In this document: positions 1 to 7,334 of the stretch, piece after piece
Layout: every line of letters starts with the position of its first letter
Numbering within the stretch: the stretch's first letter is position 1
Assembly: GCA_007131625.1 (NCBI GenBank)
Contig: SLQC01000040.1
Location: 1-35,003, forward strand
Reading direction: 5' to 3'
Source of the DNA: Balneolales bacterium
Lineage (GTDB): Bacteria > Bacteroidota > Rhodothermia > Balneolales > Natronogracilivirgulaceae
DNA: 35,003 nt
Program-made: the position numbers and the translations under genes
The notes under the pieces: model-generated
Told to the model about the DNA's origin: nothing
The model's input: the letters and a program-made list of their open reading frames with translations, nothing else
Databases searched by the model: none

Positions 1-2
1 GA

Positions 3-59
3 ATCGGTGTTCTTGGAGTGGACTCATCGGTAATCCAACCATTCCCTGGATACGGGTAG
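3..59 (+). CDS. possible C-terminal end of an upstream gene
   Basis: The first bases can be read as the last 18 codons of a gene running in from the left, ending IQPFPGYG and a TAG at 57-59. The ending resembles outer-membrane or secreted protein C-termini, but 18 residues are too few to assign a family. Another frame ends at 33 (TAA), so the frame itself is uncertain. An 8-base T run follows the TAG. Confidence 0.25.
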   Translation: MGVLGVDSSVIQPFPGYG

Positions 60-346
60 TTTTTTTTGCGTGGTTCCGTTTTTTACCGGTAAATGGTAAC
101 ATTTCTGGGCGAGACCTAAACATTTTAGTGTAAGTAGTTTTACCTATGATATTTAGCGCATAAATTTTATAAATGTTACATTTAAAGGACAGTCAACTAT
201 CCTTAAACTACATTTTTTTATTAAACCAATTCTGGACTATTGTTGTTGAACTGTTATATTAACATTTCTGGTTTCAGTTTGTGGCGGTTCTCAGTTTGTG
301 GCGATTCTGCTACCATTATTAACCCAATAATTACCGGGGAAGTATT
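60..346. other. AT-rich intergenic region with a 2x17 tandem repeat
   Basis: No convincing gene is seen. The stretch is AT-rich and presumably carries the promoter of the methyltransferase-permease pair. It contains a tandem duplication at 275-308. A purine-rich GGGGAAG ends about 5 bases before the ATG at 347 and is a plausible ribosome binding site. Confidence 0.5.
275..308. repeat. 2 x 17-base tandem repeat
   Basis: Two adjacent copies of CAGTTTGTGGCGGTTCT and CAGTTTGTGGCGATTCT, differing at one base, lie about 40 bases upstream of the methyltransferase start. Slippage duplication or a paired binding site are both possible. Confidence 0.85.
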
Positions 347-1225
347 ATGAGTTACAATTCTAAACATCGATTTGTCATAGTATTAAGCACTTTCCATCTC
401 CAAAATGCGGTCCAGACAATGATAAAATGGTCATCGGTACTCATTTTATGGATTTTGGCTTGTTCGTTCTACGTCCAGGCGCAGGATCTTGATGTTCCCT
501 ATGTGAGCACACCTCAACAAGTGGTTGAAGGGATGCTGGACGCGGCCGATGTCGGGCCTGGTGATTATGTCATTGATCTGGGATCAGGTGACGGTCGTAT
601 TGTAATTGCCGCAGCAAAACGTGGAGCAGCGGGACATGGAGTGGATTTAAATCCTGTAAGAGTTGAAGAAGCGGAAAAAAATGCTATAGATTCCGGAGTT
701 TCTGACCGGGTCATGTTCTTTATAGGAGATTTATTCGAGTCAGATTTTAGTCAGGCCTCGGTCGTCACGTTGTATCTGCTAACTTCTGTTAACCGCGACC
801 TGCGTCCTCAATTATTTGAACAGCTTGAACCCGGAACAAAAGTTGTATCCCACGCTTTCGGCATGGGTTCATGGGAACCAGACAAACATATCAGCATAGA
901 TAATCGGAATATTTATTATTGGATCATACCGGCTTCTGTTGAAGGGAACTGGAAATGGATAACTGACGGCATACATTATGAAATGACTGCTACCCAGGAG
1001 TTCCAGAAAGTGTCGGCAACGATTGGCACGGGTGGAAATGAACTTCGGATAGAACAGTTCGACCTGAGGGGAGACAGAGTGAATATTATAGCTGAAAACC
1101 GGCAAAGTGGAAACCGCTTTGTTTTTAGCGGCAAGGTCAATGAAAACATGATGACAGGATCGGTCCAGATTCGGAATCAAAACGAGAAAAAAATTACTCC
1201 GTGGACTGCAACCCGTAATTTATGA
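347..1225 (+). CDS. exported class I SAM-dependent methyltransferase
   Basis: Residues 73-104 form a Rossmann SAM-binding site: VIDLGSGDGRI (motif I, 75-85) and GVDLNPV with acidic D100 (motif II). The lead-in STPQQVVEGML and the later VVTLYLL and VSHAFGMGSW are typical of a widespread methyltransferase family whose members often carry an export signal. A hydrophobic segment at residues 28-45 followed by VQAQD looks like a signal peptide. Starting at the internal ATG at 419 would give a classical signal (MIKWSSVLILW...). The start at 347 is kept because GGGGAAG precedes it, while nothing precedes 419. The last 90 residues form an extra beta-rich domain. The stop overlaps the next start by 4 bases (ATGA), so the two genes are translationally coupled. 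The substrate is unknown. Confidence 0.8.
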   Translation: MSYNSKHRFVIVLSTFHLQNAVQTMIKWSSVLILWILACSFYVQAQDLDVPYVSTPQQVVEGMLDAADVGPGDYVIDLGSGDGRIVIAAAKRGAAGHGVDLNPVRVEEAEKNAIDSGVSDRVMFFIGDLFESDFSQASVVTLYLLTSVNRDLRPQLFEQLEPGTKVVSHAFGMGSWEPDKHISIDNRNIYYWIIPASVEGNWKWITDGIHYEMTATQEFQKVSATIGTGGNELRIEQFDLRGDRVNIIAENRQSGNRFVFSGKVNENMMTGSVQIRNQNEKKITPWTATRNL

Positions 1226-2571
1226 AATCAGGCATCGAAAGTAGTCACCCACTCTATTCATTTACCACATTAAGTGCAGTAGCCGTTACAGTAGGAATCG
1301 TAGTTGGAGTTGGAATTTTTCGCCTGCCCCCGATAGTCGCCGAAAATTCCGATAGCGGTTTTCAGTTTATGTTTTTTTGGGTGACCGGTGGTGCTATTGC
1401 CCTGATGGGAGCACTCTGTTACGCCGAACTTGCATCCTCCAGGCCCGATGCCGGTGGTGAGTATATCTATCTGCGGCGTGCATTTGGACCAGCTATCGGA
1501 TTTCTCTTTTCCTGGGGACGGATGACTGTCATTCAAACGGGATCTATTGCTTTAATTGCATTTATACTGGGGGATTATGCTTCGAACATCATTCATCTCG
1601 GCAGATACAGTACTTCCATTTACGCTGTTTCTATGATAGTTTTATTAACAGGCCTGAATTTGTTAGGCACCAAACATTCCCGGCGGGTTCAAAATATATT
1701 TACCATTTCACTTGTGCTGATTTTAGTTCTTATATCTATTACGGGATTATTCTCCATTTCTCCTGAATTCCAATCGATATCCGGTTCGGTGGATCGAAGC
1801 AGTCGACTCTTTTCAGGTGGATCTCCCGGACTGGCCATGATTTTTGTAATGCTCACATACGGCGGCTGGAATGAAGCTTCCTATTTAACCGGAGAATTAC
1901 ACAATGTAAAGACCAACATTATTCGGGTACTTGTGCTCAGTATATGTTTGATCACGGGTCTATACCTGCTGGTAAATTATTCTTATCTCCATCTGTTAGG
2001 ATTGGAAGCACTTCAAACTACAGAAACGGTTGGCTCTGACTTAACCGAACTTGTTTTCGGAGCCGGCGGATCTTTGATGGTCACCTTTATTGTTATTGCA
2101 GCTTCCCTTTCTACAGCCAATGCAACAATTATCACGGGTGCCAGAACCAATTATGCACTTGGACGGGACTTCCAGCTTCTCGGGTTTCTCGGCCGCTGGA
2201 ACCGCAGAAGAAACACACCCGCCCATGCTTTAATTGTTCAGGGATTAGTCGCCTTATTATTAGTCGGGTTAGGTACATGGTCGCAGGGTACAGTGATAAC
2301 TATGGTGGATTATACGGCTCCGGTTTTTTGGTTATTCATGTTAATGATCACAACATCACTTTTTATTTTCCGATTCAGCAGCAATTCTGTCGCAGGGTCT
2401 TTTAAAGTTCCCGCTTATCCATTTATACCTTTGCTGTTTTTGGCAGCTTGCCTGTATATGTTGTACTCAAGTCTGGCATTTACCGGTATCGGGGCTATTG
2501 CCGGAGTTGGCATTCTCATAGCCGGGATTCCGGTGTATTACTTTTCCCGCAGCAATAGCAAGCAATTTTAA
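1222..2571 (+). CDS. APC-family amino acid permease
   Basis: This 449-residue integral membrane protein has about 12 hydrophobic helices. TM1 carries the unwound glycine-rich stretch VGIVVGVGIFRLP, and GALCYAELASSRPDAGGEYIYLRRAFG matches the conserved TM2-TM3 loop of the APC superfamily (LAT/YfnA-like amino acid transporters). A NATIITGARTNYALGRD-like segment in TM8 is also typical. It probably imports or exchanges amino acids across the inner membrane; the substrate cannot be read from sequence. It overlaps the methyltransferase gene by 4 bases and has no ribosome site of its own. Length is normal for the family. Confidence 0.9.
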   Translation: MKSGIESSHPLYSFTTLSAVAVTVGIVVGVGIFRLPPIVAENSDSGFQFMFFWVTGGAIALMGALCYAELASSRPDAGGEYIYLRRAFGPAIGFLFSWGRMTVIQTGSIALIAFILGDYASNIIHLGRYSTSIYAVSMIVLLTGLNLLGTKHSRRVQNIFTISLVLILVLISITGLFSISPEFQSISGSVDRSSRLFSGGSPGLAMIFVMLTYGGWNEASYLTGELHNVKTNIIRVLVLSICLITGLYLLVNYSYLHLLGLEALQTTETVGSDLTELVFGAGGSLMVTFIVIAASLSTANATIITGARTNYALGRDFQLLGFLGRWNRRRNTPAHALIVQGLVALLLVGLGTWSQGTVITMVDYTAPVFWLFMLMITTSLFIFRFSSNSVAGSFKVPAYPFIPLLFLAACLYMLYSSLAFTGIGAIAGVGILIAGIPVYYFSRSNSKQF

Positions 2572-2620
2572 TGAATAGCATATCTGAAAACCATTTCCAC
2601 GAAGAGAGGATCCAATTGGC

Positions 2621-4168
2621 CTACCAGCTTCTCTTTCGATTCCAGTAGAGATTGATGTATTCTTCTCCGTCGAGTGCGTGATGCAGTGCACAGAGAGCAT
2701 GCATGAAATCGGCTCCCCCCGTTTTTGCTTCGTAATGCTCATGTTTATTACTTGCTTTCGGTAGCGGATTGCCTTCCTCCAAAAAATAGGATATTCCTAA
2801 TCTTCCAAAAAAGTCGGCGCGTTCCAGATATTGACGGTCCCTGGTTAAATAATACGCTTCCAGCAGCAAGGCAATGATGTTGCTGAATATTCTCGGGGTC
2901 ACAAACTGTTCCGGATCCGGTTTCACTGCAATGTATTTATTGGCTGCTGCAATGCCAAACGTTTTATACTTTTCAGCCAAATCCGGATAACCTTCGGCGA
3001 GTTGCAGATAGCGACCCAAAACCCGGTTACCATATTCGGCATGGATGCCATGACCATAACCTGTACTCCAGGTGCTTGAAAAGGGTTCATTCATACTACG
3101 TACCCGGGGTTCTCCGGTTTCGGAATGCAGAGTCGTGGCAAAGCCCCCGCCTTGCAATATCTCGTGAGAAGCTTTGAAGAAATTTTTATCCTGCCGTAGC
3201 GCCAGCTCTTTCATCTGCATGGCCAGCTGCGCATCAGCCCGGGAGACCAGCGGTATTGCCTCCCAAACAGACCGCGCCAATTCCAGGTTACTGAACGGCC
3301 AAACATAATCTGCTCCATCATGGGCAACCAGGTATCCGGTAGCTCCAATTTCCATATTGCGTTCCATGCGATTGACCATGACTCTGATGGCACGGAGCAT
3401 TTCGACCCGGTCGGTTCTTGATGCATTTTCCGGACGACTCCAGGCGTCAGCCCAAACTAGCATCATTTGACCTGCATATCTCGGAAAATCACTCCCTTTG
3501 CCCGGTCCGTGTTCGCTGTATGCAGCATGACGCGAAAAATCACCAGTTTCCTGGTCGGCCACTTGATGGTTCCACAAGCCCAGGGCAAATCGCCAGGCCG
3601 CGTCCGGTGCCAATTCGTAAACTTCGTCCCAAAAAGGCCATGCGCCGGCAATTTCATGATGATGGTAGCCACCTATACTATTGTTGCGAAAATCCCAATA
3701 GAGATGATCTCCCCAGGCAAGCAGTCCTGTCTCCGGACTCTGTGTATGAATGAAGAAATATTCCAATGCATGCTTGGCTTTTTCTGCATACACCGGGTCT
3801 CCCGAATTTTCCGAAAGATGATATAACAGCGGATAAAGTGCCATGTGATCCCAGGGATTGGCTCCACCCAGAGAACGGTCGTTCTCCCGAACTCCCTGTA
3901 TGCTACCGAATTCATCTTTTGATCCAAGTTGCAAGGATTCGCGGGAAAGAGCAGCGGCAAACAATGGAGTATGAACATCACCATACAAGTCGCGACCATG
4001 TTCAATCATAGCGTCCGCGTATTTGCGTGCCAGTTCCAGATAGTCCGGAGCCTGTTGAAACTCCTGACTGGTTCCTTGTCCAGATGTCGCTGTTCCCATT
4101 GGCGGTGGGATCAAAAAAAATATCCATAATATTGTTAATACACCCGTAACTTTATCCACTTTATCCAT
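2621..4168 (-). CDS. secreted alpha-helical-barrel protein, glycoside hydrolase/polysaccharide lyase-like
   Basis: The 515-residue protein starts with a signal peptide (hydrophobic residues 10-24, then PPPMGTATSG). The mature part is almost all helical, with Trp/Tyr/His-rich loops: NPWDHMALYPLLYHLSE, LLAWGDHLYWD, GGYHHHEIAGAWPFW, FSSTWSTGYGHGIHAEYG, TGGADFMHALCALHHAL. This pattern fits an (alpha/alpha)n toroid of the kind used by polysaccharide lyases and several glycoside hydrolases. I cannot name the family or substrate. It is convergent with the permease gene (49 bases apart) and divergent from the creatininase-family gene, with which it may share a 166-base promoter region. The ATG at 4168 is preceded by little Shine-Dalgarno sequence. 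Confidence 0.6.
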   Translation of the reverse strand: MDKVDKVTGVLTILWIFFLIPPPMGTATSGQGTSQEFQQAPDYLELARKYADAMIEHGRDLYGDVHTPLFAAALSRESLQLGSKDEFGSIQGVRENDRSLGGANPWDHMALYPLLYHLSENSGDPVYAEKAKHALEYFFIHTQSPETGLLAWGDHLYWDFRNNSIGGYHHHEIAGAWPFWDEVYELAPDAAWRFALGLWNHQVADQETGDFSRHAAYSEHGPGKGSDFPRYAGQMMLVWADAWSRPENASRTDRVEMLRAIRVMVNRMERNMEIGATGYLVAHDGADYVWPFSNLELARSVWEAIPLVSRADAQLAMQMKELALRQDKNFFKASHEILQGGGFATTLHSETGEPRVRSMNEPFSSTWSTGYGHGIHAEYGNRVLGRYLQLAEGYPDLAEKYKTFGIAAANKYIAVKPDPEQFVTPRIFSNIIALLLEAYYLTRDRQYLERADFFGRLGISYFLEEGNPLPKASNKHEHYEAKTGGADFMHALCALHHALDGEEYINLYWNRKRSW

Positions 4169-4334
4169 TTATTTAGTAGATTTTCAATGATCGCTTATCT
4201 GGAAACTCCGACTCCAAAATCAAAAAAAAACGCAACATTCCTGGTAAACAGGATCCCGTTAAATTACCAAATTACTTTCGATAACCCAATTTTAATCAAT
4301 CCTTTTACAGTCGAATTTACTAATCACCTATCAA

Positions 4335-5117
4335 ATGAAGATGCTCATGACAGAAAAACCGTGGCTGATCGCCGAAACCAACTTTAAAACGGTGAAAGAA
4401 ACAACCTATGATGTGGCCATTTTACCATGGGGTGCAACGGAACCGCACAACTATCATCTGCCCTATGCTACGGACAATTTTCAGTGTGATCATGTAGCTG
4501 CTGAAGCGGGTCGGCTTGCTTGGGCAAAAGGGGTAAAAACGGCCGTTTTACCGACTGTTCCTTACGGGGTTCAGACCGCCATGCTCGATCTGCCGTTATG
4601 TATCAACATGAATCCGTCGACCCAGGAAGCACTGCTCGGGGACATTGCCCGGTCACTGGAGGGTCAGGGAATCACCAGGCTGGTGATCCTGAACGGACAT
4701 GGCGGCAATGATTTTCACCAGATGATCCGGGAACTGAAACCTGATCTAAAAATTTTAATATGTACACTGAACTGGTATCAGGCAGCCGATTGGCACCGAT
4801 ATTTCGAGGAGCCCGGTGATCACGCCGGGGAAATGGAAACCAGTTCGATCCTGCACATTCGTCCTGAACTGGTCAGGCCGCTATCCGAAGCGGGTGATGG
4901 CAAGGAGCGAAAATTCCGAATCAAGGCGATGAAGGAAGGATGGGTCTGGACTCCGCGTGAGTGGTCTGAGATCTCGGATGATACCGGGGTCGGAAATCCG
5001 ATACAGGCTACAGCTGAAAAAGGTGCCCGGTTTCTTGAAGTTGCATCACGTAATATTGCCGAATTTCTGGTAGATTTGGCCGGGACAGATCCGGATGTAA
5101 TGTATGATGCGGATTGA
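4335..5117 (+). CDS. creatininase-family metal-dependent amidohydrolase
   Basis: The 260-residue protein carries the creatininase signatures. PWGATEPHNYHLPYATD (31-47) supplies metal ligands E36, H41 and D47. NGHGGND (120-126) and DHAGEMETS (162-170) complete the binuclear metal and substrate pocket. Family members open cyclic amides or N-formyl/N-glycosyl amide bonds (creatininase, formamide hydrolases in riboflavin/F420 and mycofactocin pathways). The exact substrate cannot be inferred. There is no signal peptide, so it should be cytoplasmic. Alternative ATGs lie at 4341 and 4347 and would not affect the domain. It is divergent from the secreted barrel protein gene and may act in the same catabolic route, but that is context only. 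Confidence 0.85.
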   Translation: MKMLMTEKPWLIAETNFKTVKETTYDVAILPWGATEPHNYHLPYATDNFQCDHVAAEAGRLAWAKGVKTAVLPTVPYGVQTAMLDLPLCINMNPSTQEALLGDIARSLEGQGITRLVILNGHGGNDFHQMIRELKPDLKILICTLNWYQAADWHRYFEEPGDHAGEMETSSILHIRPELVRPLSEAGDGKERKFRIKAMKEGWVWTPREWSEISDDTGVGNPIQATAEKGARFLEVASRNIAEFLVDLAGTDPDVMYDAD

Positions 5118-5216
5118 TATATTAACCGTAGAGTAAGCGGTCCAGGTTTTTAAATCCCGCATTTAAATATTTGTATGCATATGCTGGATACAGAATCAAT
5201 AGAAATTTCTTTCATT

Positions 5217-5277
5217 AAAAAAAGGCCCAACGGCCAGTTGATGCCGTCTGTAGGGTATCAATCAGGCCGCCAGGCCT
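5217..5277 (-). terminator. long three-part hairpin terminator of the DUF4382 gene
   Basis: AGGCC (5223-5227) pairs with GGCCT (5273-5277), CGGCC (5231-5235) with GGCCG (5265-5269), and TTGATGCC (5238-5245) with GGTATCAA (5254-5261, one G-T pair). Symmetric CAA/CCA and AG/TCA internal loops lie between the helices. On the minus strand the hairpin is followed directly by seven T (complement of 5217-5223), the hallmark of an intrinsic terminator, 36 bases after the DUF4382 stop codon. On the plus strand no T run follows, so it should terminate mainly the minus transcript. Confidence 0.8.
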
Positions 5278-5313
5278 AAACCTGGAACTTTGGGTCGGAT
5301 TTGTTACAAGTTG

Positions 5314-6132
5314 TTATAAGTCAATGGTGCCAAGATCCGTGTCTTCGCCTGCCGTCACCTCGACATCGGGTATGACCTGACTTTCATATCCTTCCAAAGT
5401 GGGTTCAATCGACACATCATACGTGTTTTCGGGTAATCCGAGCAGCTGGAATTCACCGGTAATTTTCTCACTGCGTGTTGAAGAGACCGTGTCTTCACCA
5501 ACGATTGCATAAATCCAAGGTTCGGCTTCCGCCGGAGCCACAACACCACTGATAGTACCGGTTTCGATCAGGGCATAAGCTCGGATAACCGGTTTTAACA
5601 GATAAGGTTCGACCTTACTTTGTCCCCGGCCACGCTTTACTATGGAACGCTTAACATCAAAATCGAGCGCCAGTGTGGTGATCAATCCTTCCTGAATTTC
5701 CGCATCAATGTTCAGTTTTAAACCGGATTGCTGCGCGGAAGGTGTTTTGAGCTGATAGGTGCTGTCGTCGACCACAATCGTGTTATTGTTTCCAAGTATC
5801 AATCGGATTTGACGATAAGTGCCTTCATCCAACTCCGCTTCGCCAAGTACTTCCTGGGCGCCATTGATCAGTTCGAGCAGATTATATCGCTCCTGCGGTT
5901 CGCTGATCACAACCCATCCGGTACTTTCGTCGGCCTTGTTGTTCACTTCAACGCGTTGCACATCAATCCATACTTCCTGATAATTGCCGGGGTTGTCATG
6001 AAGTAACACCAGCATGGTTCCTGTACCTGCAGATGCTGATGGACGTGAAGTCTGTTCATCGCATGCTACAATGGAAAAAGCAAAAAGAACTGCAATACCT
6101 GCCGGAATAATTGCATTGGTAAATTGACTCAT
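5314..6132 (-). CDS. DUF4382-type lipoprotein
   Basis: The start at 6132 gives MSQFTNAIIPAGIAVLFAFS followed by lipobox IVAC (C24), a clear lipoprotein signal; an upstream in-frame ATG at 6153 only adds seven residues. The mature protein begins with a Ser/Gly linker, then a domain typical of DUF4382: VLLHDNPGNYQEVWIDVQRV, YNLLELINGAQEVLGEAEL, GTYRQIRLIL, and a long beta-rich part. The last ~80 residues (GTISGVVAPAEA to the end) look like a carboxypeptidase-regulatory/beta-sandwich repeat. Function is unknown; it should be anchored in the envelope. The upstream region has the same promoter-like motif as the ECF sigma gene 4 kb away, so it may be a target of that sigma factor. Confidence 0.8.
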   Translation of the reverse strand: MSQFTNAIIPAGIAVLFAFSIVACDEQTSRPSASAGTGTMLVLLHDNPGNYQEVWIDVQRVEVNNKADESTGWVVISEPQERYNLLELINGAQEVLGEAELDEGTYRQIRLILGNNNTIVVDDSTYQLKTPSAQQSGLKLNIDAEIQEGLITTLALDFDVKRSIVKRGRGQSKVEPYLLKPVIRAYALIETGTISGVVAPAEAEPWIYAIVGEDTVSSTRSEKITGEFQLLGLPENTYDVSIEPTLEGYESQVIPDVEVTAGEDTDLGTIDL

Positions 6133-6192
6133 AATATATTTTAAGCAAATCATTTAATTATCCTCTTTTTTTTGATTTCTTGACACTCATAT

Positions 6193-6218
6193 GACGCTCA
6201 ATCGACCGAATGGTTACA
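6193..6218 (-). promoter_or_regulatory. putative ECF-sigma promoter of the DUF4382 gene
   Basis: On the minus strand TGTAAC (complement of 6213-6218), 15 bases, then GCGTC (complement of 6193-6197) form a two-part promoter-like motif. The sequence reading GAGCGTCATAT is identical to that upstream of the ECF sigma gene (10213-10223), and TCGG in the spacer is also shared. The -10-like element lies about 60 bases before the start codon. Assignment to an ECF sigma is an inference from the shared motif. Confidence 0.5.
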
Positions 6219-6352
6219 ATAGTAAATATGCCATTCCGGAATTTGTCATTTTATAGTTCGGGTAAGGAAAAAATAATGTCTGAAAAGAAGAGAGTCGCGG
6301 GAAATGTGTTTACAAAATGGTGTATCAGGTAGGTGCATGCGCAACGGAATGA

Positions 6353-7321
6353 CTATCTATCCCGTCCGGGTGGTGTCTCCGGACGACGGCCACGGCCGGG
6401 ATGATCATCCCGGTCGCCATTTCTGTCAAGGCCAGGTGGTATGAATCCGGGCGGACCACCACCGACATTGCCCTGGAACAGATTTTCCAAAATATGTTGT
6501 GCAGGAATTCCCTCACCCAACTGATGCTGAATGCCTTGGGCAATATTCTCAATTGGCAACCGGCTTTGAAACTGTGCGGAACGAAATGCATCCGGCAGCT
6601 GCTGAATCTCCGTCGCGGAGAATCCGGCATTCAAAGCCCGTACAAGAATTCTGTTGCTCATCGACTGATCATCTTCGGAAGTGGGAAGGTCAGGTAATAC
6701 ACGAACAGCCGTGGCCACCGGTGTCATTCCGCTTCGCTCAGTAGCTCTTTCAGAGACGACCTGCTCCAGAAAATCCCTGATCGACTCTTCCCTGATATTG
6801 TGCTGTAACGCATAAGAGGTATTTTCAAGAACCATGTCCCGGTATGAACGGGCAGCCACACCTGCATCCCGGGAACCTCTTCCTTTTTCGATCATGGCTC
6901 GCACTTCATCCCTGGCCAACCAGGGATCGACCAGAGCCGCCGCCCTGGCAAACCCACTTTCCATCTGATCAAGGACCTGCCGAATAGTATGTGGGGGCAC
7001 ACGTTTTGCCATCCCTTCCATAGCTTTCAGCAAAACGGGATGCCAAGGCAGGTCTTGCTCAACCAGGGAGATCGCCGGAGCGACCATTCCGTTCACATCT
7101 TCAGGGGATATCTGCCGGTTTTGTGCCCTTGCAAAAAGAGTTTCGAGACGTTCCCGGTCGATACCGGCTGCTACCGCCTCATCATATACCGGTCGGTATT
7201 CATCCGAAATCTGTGCCGCAGCCGGTGATTCCAGGATCAGGATTATCACCACTAACAAAGGCAGTAGTATTCGCAGCCAGTGACGAAATTTGCAAGAATG
7301 TTCATAATATTTGTTTTTCAT
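6353..7321 (-). CDS. secreted helical protein of unknown function with Pro/Gly/Arg/Asp tail
   Basis: Translation from the ATG at 7321 gives a basic n-region, a strong hydrophobic stretch (IRLLLPLL-like residues 18-32) and SPAAAQ, a signal peptide. A longer reading frame to 7477 would run into the upstream gene and is rejected. The ~250-residue mature core is helical, with short repeats resembling VAAGIDRERLETLFARA, NIREESIRDFLEQVV, GFSATEIQQLP and GIPAQHILENL, each a 'position, then helix' unit. The C-terminal 35 residues are low-complexity (GGGPPGFIPPGLDRNGD then Arg/Asp/Pro). I do not recognise a family. It starts 13 bases after the barrel gene stop, so it is the last gene of the ECF sigma operon. 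Confidence 0.7.
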   Translation of the reverse strand: MKNKYYEHSCKFRHWLRILLPLLVVIILILESPAAAQISDEYRPVYDEAVAAGIDRERLETLFARAQNRQISPEDVNGMVAPAISLVEQDLPWHPVLLKAMEGMAKRVPPHTIRQVLDQMESGFARAAALVDPWLARDEVRAMIEKGRGSRDAGVAARSYRDMVLENTSYALQHNIREESIRDFLEQVVSERATERSGMTPVATAVRVLPDLPTSEDDQSMSNRILVRALNAGFSATEIQQLPDAFRSAQFQSRLPIENIAQGIQHQLGEGIPAQHILENLFQGNVGGGPPGFIPPGLDRNGDRDDHPGRGRRPETPPGRDR

Positions 7322-7334
7322 ATCAAACTCGTGC

